From NCBI RefSeq assembly GCF_022808985.1, contig NZ_JAKZFT010000012.1, positions 1 to 64,000 on the forward strand: DNA of 64,000 nt, given 5' to 3'. A program made the position numbers and the translations under genes. A model generated the notes under the pieces. That model was given only the letters and a program-made list of their open reading frames with translations. It had not been told where the DNA came from and searched no databases. Origin of the DNA: Geotalea sp. SG265 (GTDB lineage Bacteria; Desulfobacterota; Desulfuromonadia; Geobacterales; Geobacteraceae). The first letter of the stretch is position 1; each line of letters begins with the position of its first letter. Shown here one piece after another: positions 16,099 through 26,171 of this stretch.

Positions 16099-19000
16099 GA
16101 CGCGGAACCGCATATGGTCTGACGCTGCTCTTAGCCCTGCCGGCCGTGGCCGTTGTGGCGGCGGCCTTTTGGTTGCTCGGTACCACCGCTGGCGCCCGCT
16201 GGACATTGGAGAGCCTTTTCCGCTACTCCCCGTTAAAGATTTCCGCCGCCGCTGTGACGGGGCGGCTTTGGGATAACCTGCACCTGACGGGGGTTACGAT
16301 GCACAGCGGCTTGAAGACTGCTGCTGTGGGCAGCCTTGAACTTGCCTGGCATCCGGTCTGGCTGGTAACGGGGCACCTGGTGGTCGAGGAGCTGACTCTT
16401 TCTGCTGTTGCCGTTCGTGACGAGACACCGACGGTCAAAAAGCCGTTGAATCTCAGCTGGCCGCGGCTGCCAGGACTGGCTGAGCTGGTGGACGTGGAGG
16501 TAAACCGGTTCCGCATCAACAATCTCAGCTATCGGCACCTGGGGGGCAAACCGGTACAGGTGCAGGAACTGGCAGGGGCAATTCTCTGGCGTGAGGGGAT
16601 GCTGACGCTGCCGTCACTTGCCGTCGTTGCACCCGAGGGGCGGCTCGAGGGGGCGGTGGCGGTGGGATTGAAGCGCCCATCCCTGGCCATGGAACTGGGT
16701 ATCATTCCGGCCAAGGCGGTGGCGGAAATGGATGAACTCTCACTTTCCGGCCGCCTTTTGCCCGGGCGGGCACCGGAGCAACTGGCGGGCAGGGTGGCCG
16801 TCACCGGCAGGTTGCGGGGTTATCCCCGACTGGAGCTACGGACCGAGCTGGGATTGGAGCGGCAGGCAATCAATCTGCGCCGCCTGAAGCTGACCAGACC
16901 GGGGAGGCGGGGCATCATCACCGGCGAAGGGAGCGTGAGCCTTGCCGTTGTGGAGCCCCAGGTGCGGCTGGCCCTTGCGGCCGACCGGCTGGATCTGTCC
17001 CGGGAGTTGAAGATGCCGACCGATCTTTCCGGCACCCTAAAGCTGACCGGAAGCAGCAGGGGATACCATGGCCACTTCCGTATGGACAATCGGGGAAAAG
17101 GATGGCGGGAGGCTTCCCTTGCCGCAACCTTCCGCGGCGGGGAGACCGGGATCAACCTGGCTCCCCTGCATGGCTCCATGGTTGGCGGCACCGTATCGGG
17201 AAATCTGGAGCTTGGCTGGGCTGGAGGCATCTCCGCCAAAGGACGCCTGCAGGGGCAAAAACTTGACCCGGCGCGGCTGGCAAAGGATTGGCAGGGAGAG
17301 GTGAATTTCGATGCCGCTATGGACGTGGCTTTACCAAAGGGGGGGCAACTGCAGGGGAAGGTCGATGTGACTCTGCTGCAAAGCCGTCTCCATGGTCAAC
17401 CGCTTACCGGCGGGGCCAGGGGGAGTTTTTCCGGTAAAAACCTGCAGATAGCCAACCTGGACCTGCATGGCAGTGGCTTTGACCTGCATGGGGGGGGAGA
17501 CCTGGCCCGGCGCTTCGATTTCAGTGCTGTGATTACCGATCTGTCGCGGCTGGTGCCGGATACGGCGGGAGAGGTGCGCCTCGCGGGATGGGGACTCTGG
17601 AGGAATGGGCGGGGAGCCGGGACCATCAGCGGCGCCGGCCGCCGACTTAAGGGGCGCGGCATGACTCTTGATGGGGTGCTGCTGGAAGGGAGCGTACCGT
17701 GGAGCAAGGACCCGCCGGTCCATCTGGTCGTTTTGTTGCAGAAGGCCGCCTATGGCGGGTTTCAGGCTGTCGCGATCAATCTGAGCATGGACGGCAGGCT
17801 TTCCGCTCACCGCCTCGGTCTGTCCATGACCGCCCCGGAAGCGAGCGTGGCGCTTGCCGTGGCCGGTGGCTACGGCAACGGTACCTGGCAGGGAACGATC
17901 GACCGTTTTTCCGGCCAGGACCGCATCGGTCCCTGGAACCTGCTTGCTCCGGCGGGGTTGCAAGTCAGCCGGACGAAGCTTTCCCTGGCACGTATGGCCC
18001 TTGTCGGTGCGGGGGGGGAGCGTCTGGAAGCGGCGGCGGAATTCAGGGCCGGTCCCGGGACGGGAAAGGTGGATCTGCAGTGGGATAAGATCGACCTGGA
18101 CCGCATCACCCCCTGGCTGCAGGGGGTGCGGGTGGTGGGGGAGAGCCATGGCAAAGTGGCCCTCTCCCTTCTCCAGGAAAGCAGGCTTTTCTTCGCCATT
18201 GATGCGGGTGGAAGGGCAACGGTCACCCGGGAGGGGCGCACCATCATCATCAAGCGTGCCGACCTGCACGCGATCGGTGGCGAAAAGGGGATAGAGGCCG
18301 ATGTTACCGTCAAGGGTGCCGAAGGTATACAGCTGGAGGGAAAAATTGCCACTGCCTCCCCGGCTTCGCTGGCCCTGCCGGACCAGGGGACCGTCGATCT
18401 GCACGGCAAGGTGGCCAATCTGGCCGTCCTGGAGCCGTGGATGAAGGGAAATATTAAGGTCGCCGGCGCCCTGGAAGGAACGGCAAAAGGCCGTTTCTTG
18501 CCGGAAAACCGCCTGGCCCTGGCGGGAGATGTGGCGCTCAGCGGGGGGAACCTCCATTGGCGCAAGCCGGAAGGAGAGGGAACCATGGCCCTCAAGGAGG
18601 CTGCCGTGAACTGGACCTGGCAGGGGAATACCCTGCGGGGGACCGTGGGGTTGACCCTGGGGGAATTTGGCCGGGCGCAGGGAAATTTCACACTGCCGGT
18701 ACCGGCGGCATTTCCCGTTACCCCGGACCCACGGGGGGCCGTTTCGGCAAATCTATCGGGGCGTGTCCGCGAGCAGGGGCTCCTGTCGGCCATGTTGCCC
18801 GGACTGGTCCAGGAGACCCACGGGCTGGCGGCAATGGACCTGGGGGTGGGGGGCATCTGGCAGGAGCCGACACTTACCGGGACCTTGCAGCTTTCCCAGG
18901 CAGGGGCTTACCTCCCATCGGCGGGGATAAGGCTGGAGGATGTGGCCCTGGCTGCGAACCTGGACCGGGACCGGATAGGGGTGAGTCTCAGTGCCGCATC

Positions 19001-20081
19001 GGGCTCGGGCCGGCTCACCGGCGAGGGACTTGCCCAATTGCAGGGATGGCAGGTGGCGAGTTACCGGGGCACCATCAGTGGCGATCGTTTTCAGTTGCTC
19101 CATCTGCCGGAGCTGGAGGCCTCAGGTTCTCCCAGGCTCTCTTTCGAGGGGACGACGAGCAGGCTCGCTGTGCGGGGCGAGGTCCGCCTGCCGGTCCTCC
19201 TTGTGCATGGACAGCCTCCCAAGGCCAGCGTCCAGCCCAGCGAAGATGTGGTCCTGGAGGGGGCGCCGGCGGAGAAAAAGGCGCCACAGCTGGCCTTGGA
19301 TGTCCAGGTCAGGGTTATTCTGGGGGACCGGGTGCTGGTCAAGGCGGCAGGGCTGGATGCCCAACTGGGGGGGAGCATGGACCTGCGCTTCACCCGGCTC
19401 GACACCATTGCCAGCACGGGGGAAATCAAGGTGGTCAAGGGGCGCTATAAGGCTTACGGGCTGGATCTGGCCATCGTCCGGGGGCGGATTTTCTATGCCG
19501 GCGGGCCGGTCAACGAGCCGCTGCTGGATGTCCTCGCCCTGCGCTCCGTTGGTGACGTGCGCGCCGGGGTCACGGTCACCGGTACCCCCCGGACGCCGGT
19601 CATAAAGCTTTACTCAGAACCTGCCATGCCGGACATGGACATTCTTGCCTACATGGTTCTGGGGCATCCGCTTGGGCAAAGCAGCGAACAGGCGGGGCTG
19701 GTGGCACAGGCGGCAGGGCTGCTCCTTTCCACGGGGCAATCGACGGTGCTCCAGGACCAGATCAAGAACCGCCTCGGGCTCAGTACCATCGAAATCGAGA
19801 GCGGGCAGCAGAACGCGGTGGCCCGCATGGGTTACAAGGCCATTCCCGTCACCCCCAGCGGCATGGCCCCCACCAAGGAGGCGGACACGGGAGTCTCCCA
19901 ATCGATCCTCACCCTGGGCAAATACCTGACGCCGCAGCTCTACATCAGCTACGGGCGCTCCCTCTTCACCGGCGCCAATCTCTTCCGGCTCCGCTACGAC
20001 ATCTCCCGGCGCCTGCAGCTGGAAACGGAAACCGGCAGCGAGAGCGGCGCCGACCTCTACTATAAGATGAATTTCAACTAG
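16095..20081 (+). CDS. tamB: TamB-type translocation/assembly module (DUF490)
   Basis: This 1328-residue protein has one N-terminal signal anchor (about residues 8-32) and a very long beta-helical periplasmic part made of repeated amphipathic strands. It ends in a DUF490 domain (about 950-1328) with LDLRFTRLDTIASTGEIKVVKG, AYMVLGHPLGQ and YISYGRSLFTGANLFRLRYD. TamB bridges the inner membrane to TamA in the outer membrane; related AsmA-like proteins carry lipid. The start is a GTG that overlaps the TamA stop (GTGA). The length is close to E. coli TamB (about 1260). It is the last gene of the operon. Confidence 0.93.
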   Translation: MRRGTAYGLTLLLALPAVAVVAAAFWLLGTTAGARWTLESLFRYSPLKISAAAVTGRLWDNLHLTGVTMHSGLKTAAVGSLELAWHPVWLVTGHLVVEELTLSAVAVRDETPTVKKPLNLSWPRLPGLAELVDVEVNRFRINNLSYRHLGGKPVQVQELAGAILWREGMLTLPSLAVVAPEGRLEGAVAVGLKRPSLAMELGIIPAKAVAEMDELSLSGRLLPGRAPEQLAGRVAVTGRLRGYPRLELRTELGLERQAINLRRLKLTRPGRRGIITGEGSVSLAVVEPQVRLALAADRLDLSRELKMPTDLSGTLKLTGSSRGYHGHFRMDNRGKGWREASLAATFRGGETGINLAPLHGSMVGGTVSGNLELGWAGGISAKGRLQGQKLDPARLAKDWQGEVNFDAAMDVALPKGGQLQGKVDVTLLQSRLHGQPLTGGARGSFSGKNLQIANLDLHGSGFDLHGGGDLARRFDFSAVITDLSRLVPDTAGEVRLAGWGLWRNGRGAGTISGAGRRLKGRGMTLDGVLLEGSVPWSKDPPVHLVVLLQKAAYGGFQAVAINLSMDGRLSAHRLGLSMTAPEASVALAVAGGYGNGTWQGTIDRFSGQDRIGPWNLLAPAGLQVSRTKLSLARMALVGAGGERLEAAAEFRAGPGTGKVDLQWDKIDLDRITPWLQGVRVVGESHGKVALSLLQESRLFFAIDAGGRATVTREGRTIIIKRADLHAIGGEKGIEADVTVKGAEGIQLEGKIATASPASLALPDQGTVDLHGKVANLAVLEPWMKGNIKVAGALEGTAKGRFLPENRLALAGDVALSGGNLHWRKPEGEGTMALKEAAVNWTWQGNTLRGTVGLTLGEFGRAQGNFTLPVPAAFPVTPDPRGAVSANLSGRVREQGLLSAMLPGLVQETHGLAAMDLGVGGIWQEPTLTGTLQLSQAGAYLPSAGIRLEDVALAANLDRDRIGVSLSAASGSGRLTGEGLAQLQGWQVASYRGTISGDRFQLLHLPELEASGSPRLSFEGTTSRLAVRGEVRLPVLLVHGQPPKASVQPSEDVVLEGAPAEKKAPQLALDVQVRVILGDRVLVKAAGLDAQLGGSMDLRFTRLDTIASTGEIKVVKGRYKAYGLDLAIVRGRIFYAGGPVNEPLLDVLALRSVGDVRAGVTVTGTPRTPVIKLYSEPAMPDMDILAYMVLGHPLGQSSEQAGLVAQAAGLLLSTGQSTVLQDQIKNRLGLSTIEIESGQQNAVARMGYKAIPVTPSGMAPTKEADTGVSQSILTLGKYLTPQLYISYGRSLFTGANLFRLRYDISRRLQLETETGSESGADLYYKMNFN

Positions 20082-20086
20082 TACGA

Positions 20087-20614
20087 CTACATTTGCGCCA
20101 TCCGCCGGCCGAATTCCTCCACCTTTTCCCAGTCGGTGAACTCGATAACCGCCTTGGGGTCGGTCGGGCCTTTGGTCATCCACATGATCAGCATGATCAT
20201 GAACCGGTCGAGGGGCTTATAGCTGGGATAGTCGATCTTGCCGGCAAAAACTGCCAGTTCACGCGGCCTCCAGGATATGCGCCGGAGGAACTTCTGCAGG
20301 TAGGGGTTCTGTTCGGGGTCACTTTTTTCCGGTTTTCGGGCCACCACATTAACGGAGAAAAAGGCGTTGGGCCTGCTCTCCAGGCTGGAGCGGTTTTTTT
20401 CGATGAAGCGGGTGATGAGCGGGCTGTGCTTGCCGTAGCGGATGCTCGCCCCGACGATGATCTTGTCGAAGGAGGCAGGATCTAAGGTATCCGCCTCCTG
20501 AACCTTAGCCACCGTTACCCGGTGCCCCTGCTGTTCCATGACCTGCTGGAGGCGTGCGGCTATCTTTGTTGTCTGGCCGTCAGTGGTGGCGTAAACGATG
20601 AGGATATTCGCCAT
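20087..20614 (-). CDS. hemG: Flavodoxin-domain protein, HemG-like protoporphyrinogen oxidase
   Basis: This 175-residue flavodoxin-like protein starts MANILIVYATTDGQTTKIA, the FMN phosphate-binding loop. IIVGASIRYGKHSPLITRFIEKN and FFSVNVVARKPEKSDP are HemG landmarks, and the FLRRISWRP... GPTDP insertion is also HemG-like. HemG oxidises protoporphyrinogen IX at the inner face of the membrane using menaquinone; the hydrophobic segment FMIMLIMWM fits membrane association. The start at 20614 matches the family; the longer upstream frame is antisense noise. Converges with tamB, with a 5-base gap. A general flavodoxin is the alternative. Confidence 0.85.
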   Translation of the reverse strand: MANILIVYATTDGQTTKIAARLQQVMEQQGHRVTVAKVQEADTLDPASFDKIIVGASIRYGKHSPLITRFIEKNRSSLESRPNAFFSVNVVARKPEKSDPEQNPYLQKFLRRISWRPRELAVFAGKIDYPSYKPLDRFMIMLIMWMTKGPTDPKAVIEFTDWEKVEEFGRRMAQM

Positions 20615-20627
20615 GGGTAGTATCCTT

Positions 20628-22613
20628 TCACGGCTGGAGCAGCGACGCCAACGCCTGGCGCAGGGTCTCCAGATCAAAGGGTTTTCGGATGAAGTGCGTA
20701 CCTTCCGCCAGCAACCCGTGCGCGCCGGTCATCTCCGAAGAATATCCGGACATATAGAGTACGGGAACGCCGGGGAGGTATACCTCGATATTTCTGATCA
20801 TCTGTTTGCAGTGCATGCCGGGCATGATCACATCGGTCAGGATCAGATCAATGGTTCTGTTGCCGGCGGCGCAAAAGGTGACGGCCTCTTCCGTGCCAGC
20901 CATTTCAAAGACCTGGTATCCTTGCGTCTCAAGCATCGTTTTTACTACCCGCCGGACCGCTTCATCATCCTCCACAAGGAGAACGGTGCTCGATTTTTTC
21001 CTCGTGCTGGCGGTTTCGGGAACAGCCGTGCCGGTCTCCGGTCCCTTTTCCCAGCGGGGAAAGCAGATGGTGAAGGTGGTGCCGCACCCCGGTTCGCTGC
21101 TGACATCGATGAAGCCGCGGTTCTGGCTGACGATGCCGTAGATGGTGGCCAGCCCCAGGCCAGTGCCCTTGCCCGCCTCCTTTGTGGTGAAGAACGGCTC
21201 GAAGATGTGGGTGAGGATCTCGGCGGACATGCCGCAACCGGTGTCGCTGATTTCCAGTTGCACATACTTCCCCGGTGCCGCCTGGGAATGCTGGAGACTC
21301 AGGTGCCGATCGATTAGGACATTGCTGGTGGCGAAACGGAGCGTCCCCCCGCGGGGCATGGCATCGCGGGCATTGACCGACAGGTTCATGACGATCTGGT
21401 CCACCTGCGTCGGGTCCAGCCTTGCCGGCCACAAGTCGGGTGCCAGTGCGAGATCCAGGATGATGTCTTCGCCGATCAGGCACCCAAGGCTCTTGCAGCC
21501 GATTTCGATCAACTCGTTGAGGTTGACCGTGCGGGGAACTATGATCTCCTTGCGGGAGAAGGCCAGCAATTGCCGGGTTATCTCCCGTGCCTGTTGAGCT
21601 GCCTTCATGACCCGCTGGAGCGTTTCCTCGACCACCTCCCACTGGGGCCGCCGGTGCTGTAACAGTTCCAGGTGTCCCATGATGACCGTCAGCTTGTTGT
21701 TGAAATCGTGGGCGACCCCTCCTGCCAGCCGGCCGACCGCTTCCATCTTCTGGGCGTGCTGAAGCTGGGCTTCCAACATCTTCTGCTGCGATATGTCACG
21801 GATGACCTGGATATCACCCACCGGCAGTCCATCATCGCCGATAAGCTTCAGTGCCGACAGCTCTCCTTCGAACCTGCTGCCGTCTTTTTTGCGGCAGGCA
21901 ACTTCCCGAACCAGCGGCTCTAGGGCAATAGCCACGCCGTTCACGGCCTCGTGGCCAACCGGCGCAGTCCCGGCAAAGAGCAGCCGGCTGTCTGCCCCCT
22001 TGAGGTCCTCCAGTTCATAGCCGAAAATGGTGCGCAGAGCGGGCTGGTTCGCGTCCAGGACCATTCCCTGCAGATCGGTGATGATCACCACGTCGCGAAG
22101 GCTGTTGAACAGGTTACGGTAGCGGCGCTCGCTCTCCCGGATCTGCACCAGTTTATCGTCCAGCTTTTCCCGGAGACGTGAGTTGTAGGTTACCAGGTAA
22201 TCCTCTTCACCCAGGTTGGCTTGACCCGGTTGTAAGGCCTTGTTCTTGGCGTGGGCGACAACATCCATGATGATCTGGAGAAAGACCTGGGGGGCAGCAG
22301 GTTTGAGGATGAAGCGGTCGGCGCCGAGGCCGAGGGCAAAGGCTTCGTCTTCTTCCGAGGTGTAGGTGGCCGTGTAGAAAACGAAGGGAATGCGGCGCAG
22401 CGTGATGTCGGCCCGCACCGCGCGGCAGAACTGGAAGCCGTCCATTTTCGGCATGAGGATGTCGGAAACGATCAGACCGAAGGAATCCTGCTTCAGCAGC
22501 GCCAAGGCCTCCTCTCCATTGCCGGCCATGGCAACACTAAAGCCGTTTCCCGTCAGGATAGCCTGAAGCAGGTAGAGGTTTTCGGCATTGTCATCGACAA
22601 TAAGCACTTTCAT
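20628..22613 (-). CDS. Hybrid sensor kinase: REC-PAS-HisKA-HATPase-REC
   Basis: This 661-residue cytoplasmic protein starts with a receiver domain ([16 protein letters not shown]; acceptor Asp in [13 protein letters not shown]). It continues with a PAS domain (about 160-275), a HisKA domain (phospho-His in [20 protein letters not shown]), HATPase ([24 protein letters not shown]) and a second receiver ([15 protein letters not shown]; Asp in [11 protein letters not shown]). The [10 protein letters not shown] motif is the NtrB/fatty-acid-type HisKA variant. The start at 22613 is an ATG with GGAG upstream; a GTG at 22628 is possible. It follows the small receiver gene and the SBP-linked kinase on the same strand, forming a signalling operon. 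Confidence 0.92.
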   Translation of the reverse strand: MKVLIVDDNAENLYLLQAILTGNGFSVAMAGNGEEALALLKQDSFGLIVSDILMPKMDGFQFCRAVRADITLRRIPFVFYTATYTSEEDEAFALGLGADRFILKPAAPQVFLQIIMDVVAHAKNKALQPGQANLGEEDYLVTYNSRLREKLDDKLVQIRESERRYRNLFNSLRDVVIITDLQGMVLDANQPALRTIFGYELEDLKGADSRLLFAGTAPVGHEAVNGVAIALEPLVREVACRKKDGSRFEGELSALKLIGDDGLPVGDIQVIRDISQQKMLEAQLQHAQKMEAVGRLAGGVAHDFNNKLTVIMGHLELLQHRRPQWEVVEETLQRVMKAAQQAREITRQLLAFSRKEIIVPRTVNLNELIEIGCKSLGCLIGEDIILDLALAPDLWPARLDPTQVDQIVMNLSVNARDAMPRGGTLRFATSNVLIDRHLSLQHSQAAPGKYVQLEISDTGCGMSAEILTHIFEPFFTTKEAGKGTGLGLATIYGIVSQNRGFIDVSSEPGCGTTFTICFPRWEKGPETGTAVPETASTRKKSSTVLLVEDDEAVRRVVKTMLETQGYQVFEMAGTEEAVTFCAAGNRTIDLILTDVIMPGMHCKQMIRNIEVYLPGVPVLYMSGYSSEMTGAHGLLAEGTHFIRKPFDLETLRQALASLLQP

Positions 22614-22651
22614 AGGTCCGCTCCCCACGTGTTATCTCGTGCGTCAAGCCC

Positions 22652-23008
22652 TCACAAAAAGGCGCCGATCTCGTCCTTGATCGTGCCCGGATCGATAGGC
22701 TTCTCGATATAGCCGTTGCATCCTGCCGCCAGAAGCCGTTCCCGATCCCCTGACATGGCAAATGAGGTAACGGCGATGATCGGCACGGCGGTAATGCCTT
22801 CTTCCCGGATCCTTTTGGTGGTTTCCAGGCCGTCGATCCCGGGAAGCTGAATATCCATCAGGATCAGGTCGGGACGTTCCGCCACCGCCAGGGCGACCCC
22901 CTCTTCACCGGTCTTGGCCTGGACCACCTGATGTCCCATGGTGCCGATGATGAACGAGATCAGGTACATGTTCTTTTCATTGTCTTCCACAATAAGGATC
23001 TTCTTCAT
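22652..23008 (-). CDS. Single-domain response regulator (DivK/CheY-like)
   Basis: This 118-residue stand-alone receiver starts MKKILIVEDNEKNMYLISFI, with phospho-acceptor Asp in LILMDIQLPGIDGLE, the switch Thr in IIAVTSFAMSGD and the conserved Lys in GYIEKPID. No output domain. Its start overlaps the 3' end of the upstream kinase gene by 4 bases (ATGA), so the two are coupled and the kinase is its likely phosphodonor. It would act as a shuttle to the hybrid kinase encoded next. Confidence 0.93.
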   Translation of the reverse strand: MKKILIVEDNEKNMYLISFIIGTMGHQVVQAKTGEEGVALAVAERPDLILMDIQLPGIDGLETTKRIREEGITAVPIIAVTSFAMSGDRERLLAAGCNGYIEKPIDPGTIKDEIGAFL

Positions 23009-25095
23009 GCCCGCTCCTCCCTCTGCAACGGCACGGATACCGCAAAGGTGCTGCCTCTGCCGAATTCACTTTCCACCTGGATGCCGCCCCCTAGGAGGAT
23101 CATCAGCTTCCTTGAAATATAGAGTCCGAGCCCGGTCCCTTCGTGTTTCGGCAAGTCCGCAGAGGTGATCTGACTGAAGTACTGGAACAGTTTTGACATA
23201 TCCTCCGCCTTGATTCCCGGCCCCGAGTCGCGGACTGCGACTACCGCGCTGTCTGCATCGGTGCCGATCGCGATTCGCACCTCGCCCTCATCGGTGAATT
23301 TCACTGCATTTCCCACCAGATTGACCAGGACCTGCCTGATTCTCCGCATATCGCTCTCGATCCTCAGCCGCTCAGACCCTTCGACGATGAGTTTGAGGGA
23401 TTTTCGGTCGGCGGTAACCCGGAAACTTTCGACGATGTCCCTGGTCAATGCCGCCAGGTCGAACGGCTCTATGGTCAGGGTGATCTTGCCTGCTTCGATT
23501 TTGCTCAGGTCGATGATATCGGTGATCAGTTCCAGCAGGTGCTGGGAACTTCCCTTAACCATGCTGAGCTGCTTGCGCTGCTCGTCGTTCAGCGTCCCGG
23601 CAAGCCCCTGGAGCAGAATGCCAGTGAAGCCGATGATGGAATTGAGGGGGGTCCGCAATTCATGGCTCATGGAGGCGATGAACATGGATTTGAGCTGGTC
23701 GAGCTCCTTCAGCTTCTCGTTGACCCCCTCCAGTTCCAGGTTTTTCTGCTCCAGTTGGGCCGTCCGCTCCCGCACCTTGTTGTCGAGGGTTTCATTGACG
23801 TTACGCAGCTGGTCTTCCATCTGCTTCATCTCGGTTACATCGGAGATGACGGCAATCCGGGCGTCATACCCCCAGTACTCGATGTCGTGGGACCGGACCA
23901 TGATGGTCATGATCGATCCGTCTGCCTTGCGGTGGTGCCATTCCCCCACGTAGGCCAGCCCCTTGAGCCCTGCCGCCATCGTGGCAATCTTCTCCTTTTC
24001 CTCGTCCGGATAGAGATCGGTGAGGAGGAAGGACAGGGCTGCCTCCCGACTATAGCCGTAGTGGTTAACGAAGGCATCGTTCACCGCCAGCATTTCCAGG
24101 GTTCCCCGCTGATAAATGAGCATGGGCGCCGGGTTGTGTTCGAATAGGTGGCGATAGCGCTGCTCGCTTTCGGTCAGATCATTGTTGATCTTCTCCAACT
24201 GCCGGGTGCGGGCCTTCACCTGGGATTTCAACAGGACCGCTCCCGCCAGGCTGGTGATTAACGCCACACCCAGGACCAGGCCGAGAACATCCAGCCATAC
24301 CGGCAGCTTGAATTGCACCTCCTCAGTGGTCCAGCGCCCCATTGAGGCGTAGTAGGCCGATTTGGGGTCCTTTTTCAAGGCGGCAAGGTCGCGATCTATG
24401 GCATCCAGGAGCGGCTGGTTGAGCCCTTTGTGAGCGGCAAAAAAGAATGGGGCAGGATCGAACATGACTGGGGTATCTTCAAGGCCATACTTTCTGCCGT
24501 TCATCAAGCCGTAGAAGCGGTTGGTGACCCCCGCATCGGCCCTGCCGTCGGCGATCATCTGAAAGCCGGTTTTGTAGTCCGGCACAGGGATAAGGGTAAT
24601 CTTCAACGCGAAATTGCTGGCAAGTCTCCTGAACGTCTCCAGCTGGATGGTCTGCTCCAGGGCAACGACCCGTTTGCCGTTCAGATCCAGAAAAGACTGA
24701 ATGCCGCTCCCTTTTCTGGCATAGACCTGGGACCAACCGTTAAGGACCGGGATGCGGTGAAAGGAATAAACCTTTTCCCGTTCGGCCGTGTAAGCCACAT
24801 CGGGCATCAGGTCGATCTCCCCCTTTTCCAGGCGACTCAACCCTTCTCCCCAGGTGCCGTGCACGTAGTGCAGTTCCCATCCTTCGGTTTTAGCGATATG
24901 TTCGATGATGTCGATGAAGATCCCGGCGGGCTTGCCCGATTCGGCAGTGAAGACCTTGGGGGCGTTTTCATAGACGCCGACGGTCACGGTCTGTGCTTCG
25001 GCTCTAGCTGGGGGGGAAAAAAGGAGTGGAAAGAACAGCGCCATGGCTGCCAGGAGAACATGCAGGCAACGGATACTGTCCCTCATCGTTAACAT
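23005..25095 (-). CDS. Membrane histidine kinase with periplasmic solute-binding sensor
   Basis: This 696-residue kinase has a signal peptide, then a bacterial extracellular solute-binding-like (SBP type 3) domain at about 30-255 (TVTVGVYENAPKVFTAESGKPAG, DLMPDVAYTAER). A membrane span follows (LGLVLGVALITSLAGAVLL), then a PAS domain (about 330-450), a coiled coil (KVRERTAQLEQKNLELEGVN), HisKA (FIASMSHELRTPLNSIIGF) and HATPase (NLVGNAVKFTDEG, DSGPGI, GTGLGLYIS). Such sensors usually bind an amino acid or polar solute. GGGAG precedes the ATG at 25095; a nearby ATG at 25086 is possible. Operon with 22652 and 20628. Confidence 0.93.
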   Translation of the reverse strand: MLTMRDSIRCLHVLLAAMALFFPLLFSPPARAEAQTVTVGVYENAPKVFTAESGKPAGIFIDIIEHIAKTEGWELHYVHGTWGEGLSRLEKGEIDLMPDVAYTAEREKVYSFHRIPVLNGWSQVYARKGSGIQSFLDLNGKRVVALEQTIQLETFRRLASNFALKITLIPVPDYKTGFQMIADGRADAGVTNRFYGLMNGRKYGLEDTPVMFDPAPFFFAAHKGLNQPLLDAIDRDLAALKKDPKSAYYASMGRWTTEEVQFKLPVWLDVLGLVLGVALITSLAGAVLLKSQVKARTRQLEKINNDLTESEQRYRHLFEHNPAPMLIYQRGTLEMLAVNDAFVNHYGYSREAALSFLLTDLYPDEEKEKIATMAAGLKGLAYVGEWHHRKADGSIMTIMVRSHDIEYWGYDARIAVISDVTEMKQMEDQLRNVNETLDNKVRERTAQLEQKNLELEGVNEKLKELDQLKSMFIASMSHELRTPLNSIIGFTGILLQGLAGTLNDEQRKQLSMVKGSSQHLLELITDIIDLSKIEAGKITLTIEPFDLAALTRDIVESFRVTADRKSLKLIVEGSERLRIESDMRRIRQVLVNLVGNAVKFTDEGEVRIAIGTDADSAVVAVRDSGPGIKAEDMSKLFQYFSQITSADLPKHEGTGLGLYISRKLMILLGGGIQVESEFGRGSTFAVSVPLQREERA

Positions 25096-25264
25096 ACCGT
25101 GTGCTCCCTTCCCAGCGGCACATTTGTCACGATAACCCGGTCGTGGTGCGGCATCGATATTCAGCAACAGGTATCCAGCAAGTATGTCAATTAATAGCAT
25201 ACATTAATAATTAATGCCATGTTTTACTGTGGTGGCAGATTGAGCGGGATAGGTTTGGACGATG

Positions 25265-25297
25265 AACAAAAAAGGCCGGTGGAGTTTCCACCGGCCC
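25265..25297 (-). terminator. Intrinsic terminator for the WG-repeat gene
   Basis: A GGCCGGTGG/CCACCGGCC stem with a short loop is followed on the minus strand by TTTTTTGTTC, about 20 bases past the stop codon at 25319. Confidence 0.9.
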
Positions 25298-25318
25298 ATG
25301 TTCAGAAAGGTTACAGGA

Positions 25319-26005
25319 TCAATACTTGACCGGCCCCCAGACGAAGCGGCCGGAATGATCGATGTATCCCTTCTTGCCATCGATTTCCACCAGCGCCAGA
25401 CCATTGATGAAGGCATCGGCGCTGTCGAAGGCAGGCTTGATGGCGAATTTGCCGTTCTTGCCCATATAGCCCCATTTGTCGTCAGACTTGACCCTCGCCA
25501 GCCCTTCGGTGAAATCTTCCACCTCCTTGTATTGGGTGGGGACGACCTTCCTTCCGGTGGTGTCGATAAAGCCCCATCGGCCGTCGATCTTTACCTTTGC
25601 CATCCCTTCCCGGAAATTCCCCGCATCTTCGAATTCAAGGGGAATCCTTACCTTGCCGCCATGGTCCACAAAGCCCCACTTTTTCTTGCTCCTCACCTTG
25701 GCCAACCCTTCGGAAAACTCGTCGTTGTCGTCATAGACAGGGGCAACCACCACCCTGCCGCTCCGATCCATGAAGCCCCACAGATCCTTCACCTGGATCC
25801 GGGTCAACCCCTCCTCGAAACCGCCGCGCACGTCATCGTAGCGGGGAGGGATAACCTCTTTGCCCTGGCGGTTGATGAAGCCGATTTTGCCGTCCCGCTT
25901 GATTTCGTAAAGGGCTGTTCCTCCCTGCTTCTTCTGCTGTCCGCCAGAGGCCGGCAGCGTCAGGCAAAGCATGAGACAGGCAAGAGAAAAGATCAGGCTT
26001 TTCAT
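25319..26005 (-). CDS. WG-repeat exported protein
   Basis: This 228-residue protein has a signal peptide (MKSLIFSLACLMLCLTLPASG) and then about five beta-repeats of the WG type, each with a core like KIGFINRQGKEVIPPRYDD, LWGFMDRSGRVVVAPVYDD, KWGFVDHGGKVRIPLEF or KWGYMGKNGKFAIKPAFD. Each repeat ends with a stretch such as FxEGLAxV. WG-repeat proteins are predicted beta-hairpin stacks on or outside the cell surface, often of unknown role. It has its own terminator and lies next to the palindrome at 26107-26122, which may belong to its promoter region. Confidence 0.88.
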   Translation of the reverse strand: MKSLIFSLACLMLCLTLPASGGQQKKQGGTALYEIKRDGKIGFINRQGKEVIPPRYDDVRGGFEEGLTRIQVKDLWGFMDRSGRVVVAPVYDDNDEFSEGLAKVRSKKKWGFVDHGGKVRIPLEFEDAGNFREGMAKVKIDGRWGFIDTTGRKVVPTQYKEVEDFTEGLARVKSDDKWGYMGKNGKFAIKPAFDSADAFINGLALVEIDGKKGYIDHSGRFVWGPVKY

Positions 26006-26106
26006 GGGTGGACCTCCTGGGTGAATTGAATTAGTGTTATTCCCTTTTTATTTCGTGTCCCCGATAACGTCACAAAGGGCACTGGCGAAGCGTAGGAAGA
26101 TAGTGT

Positions 26107-26122
26107 GCTGCTGATCAGCAGC
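26107..26122. promoter_or_regulatory. 16-bp perfect palindrome
   Basis: GCTGCTGATCAGCAGC lies in the gap between the divergent WG-repeat and higB genes. Imperfectly complementary AGGAA/TTCCT flank it. It may be an operator or part of a recombination site at the left end of the cassette array. Confidence 0.4.
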
Positions 26123-26171
26123 TTTCCTGAGCCGTATTTTCTTTGCAAAGTCCTCGTTGACTGTACTTCCG

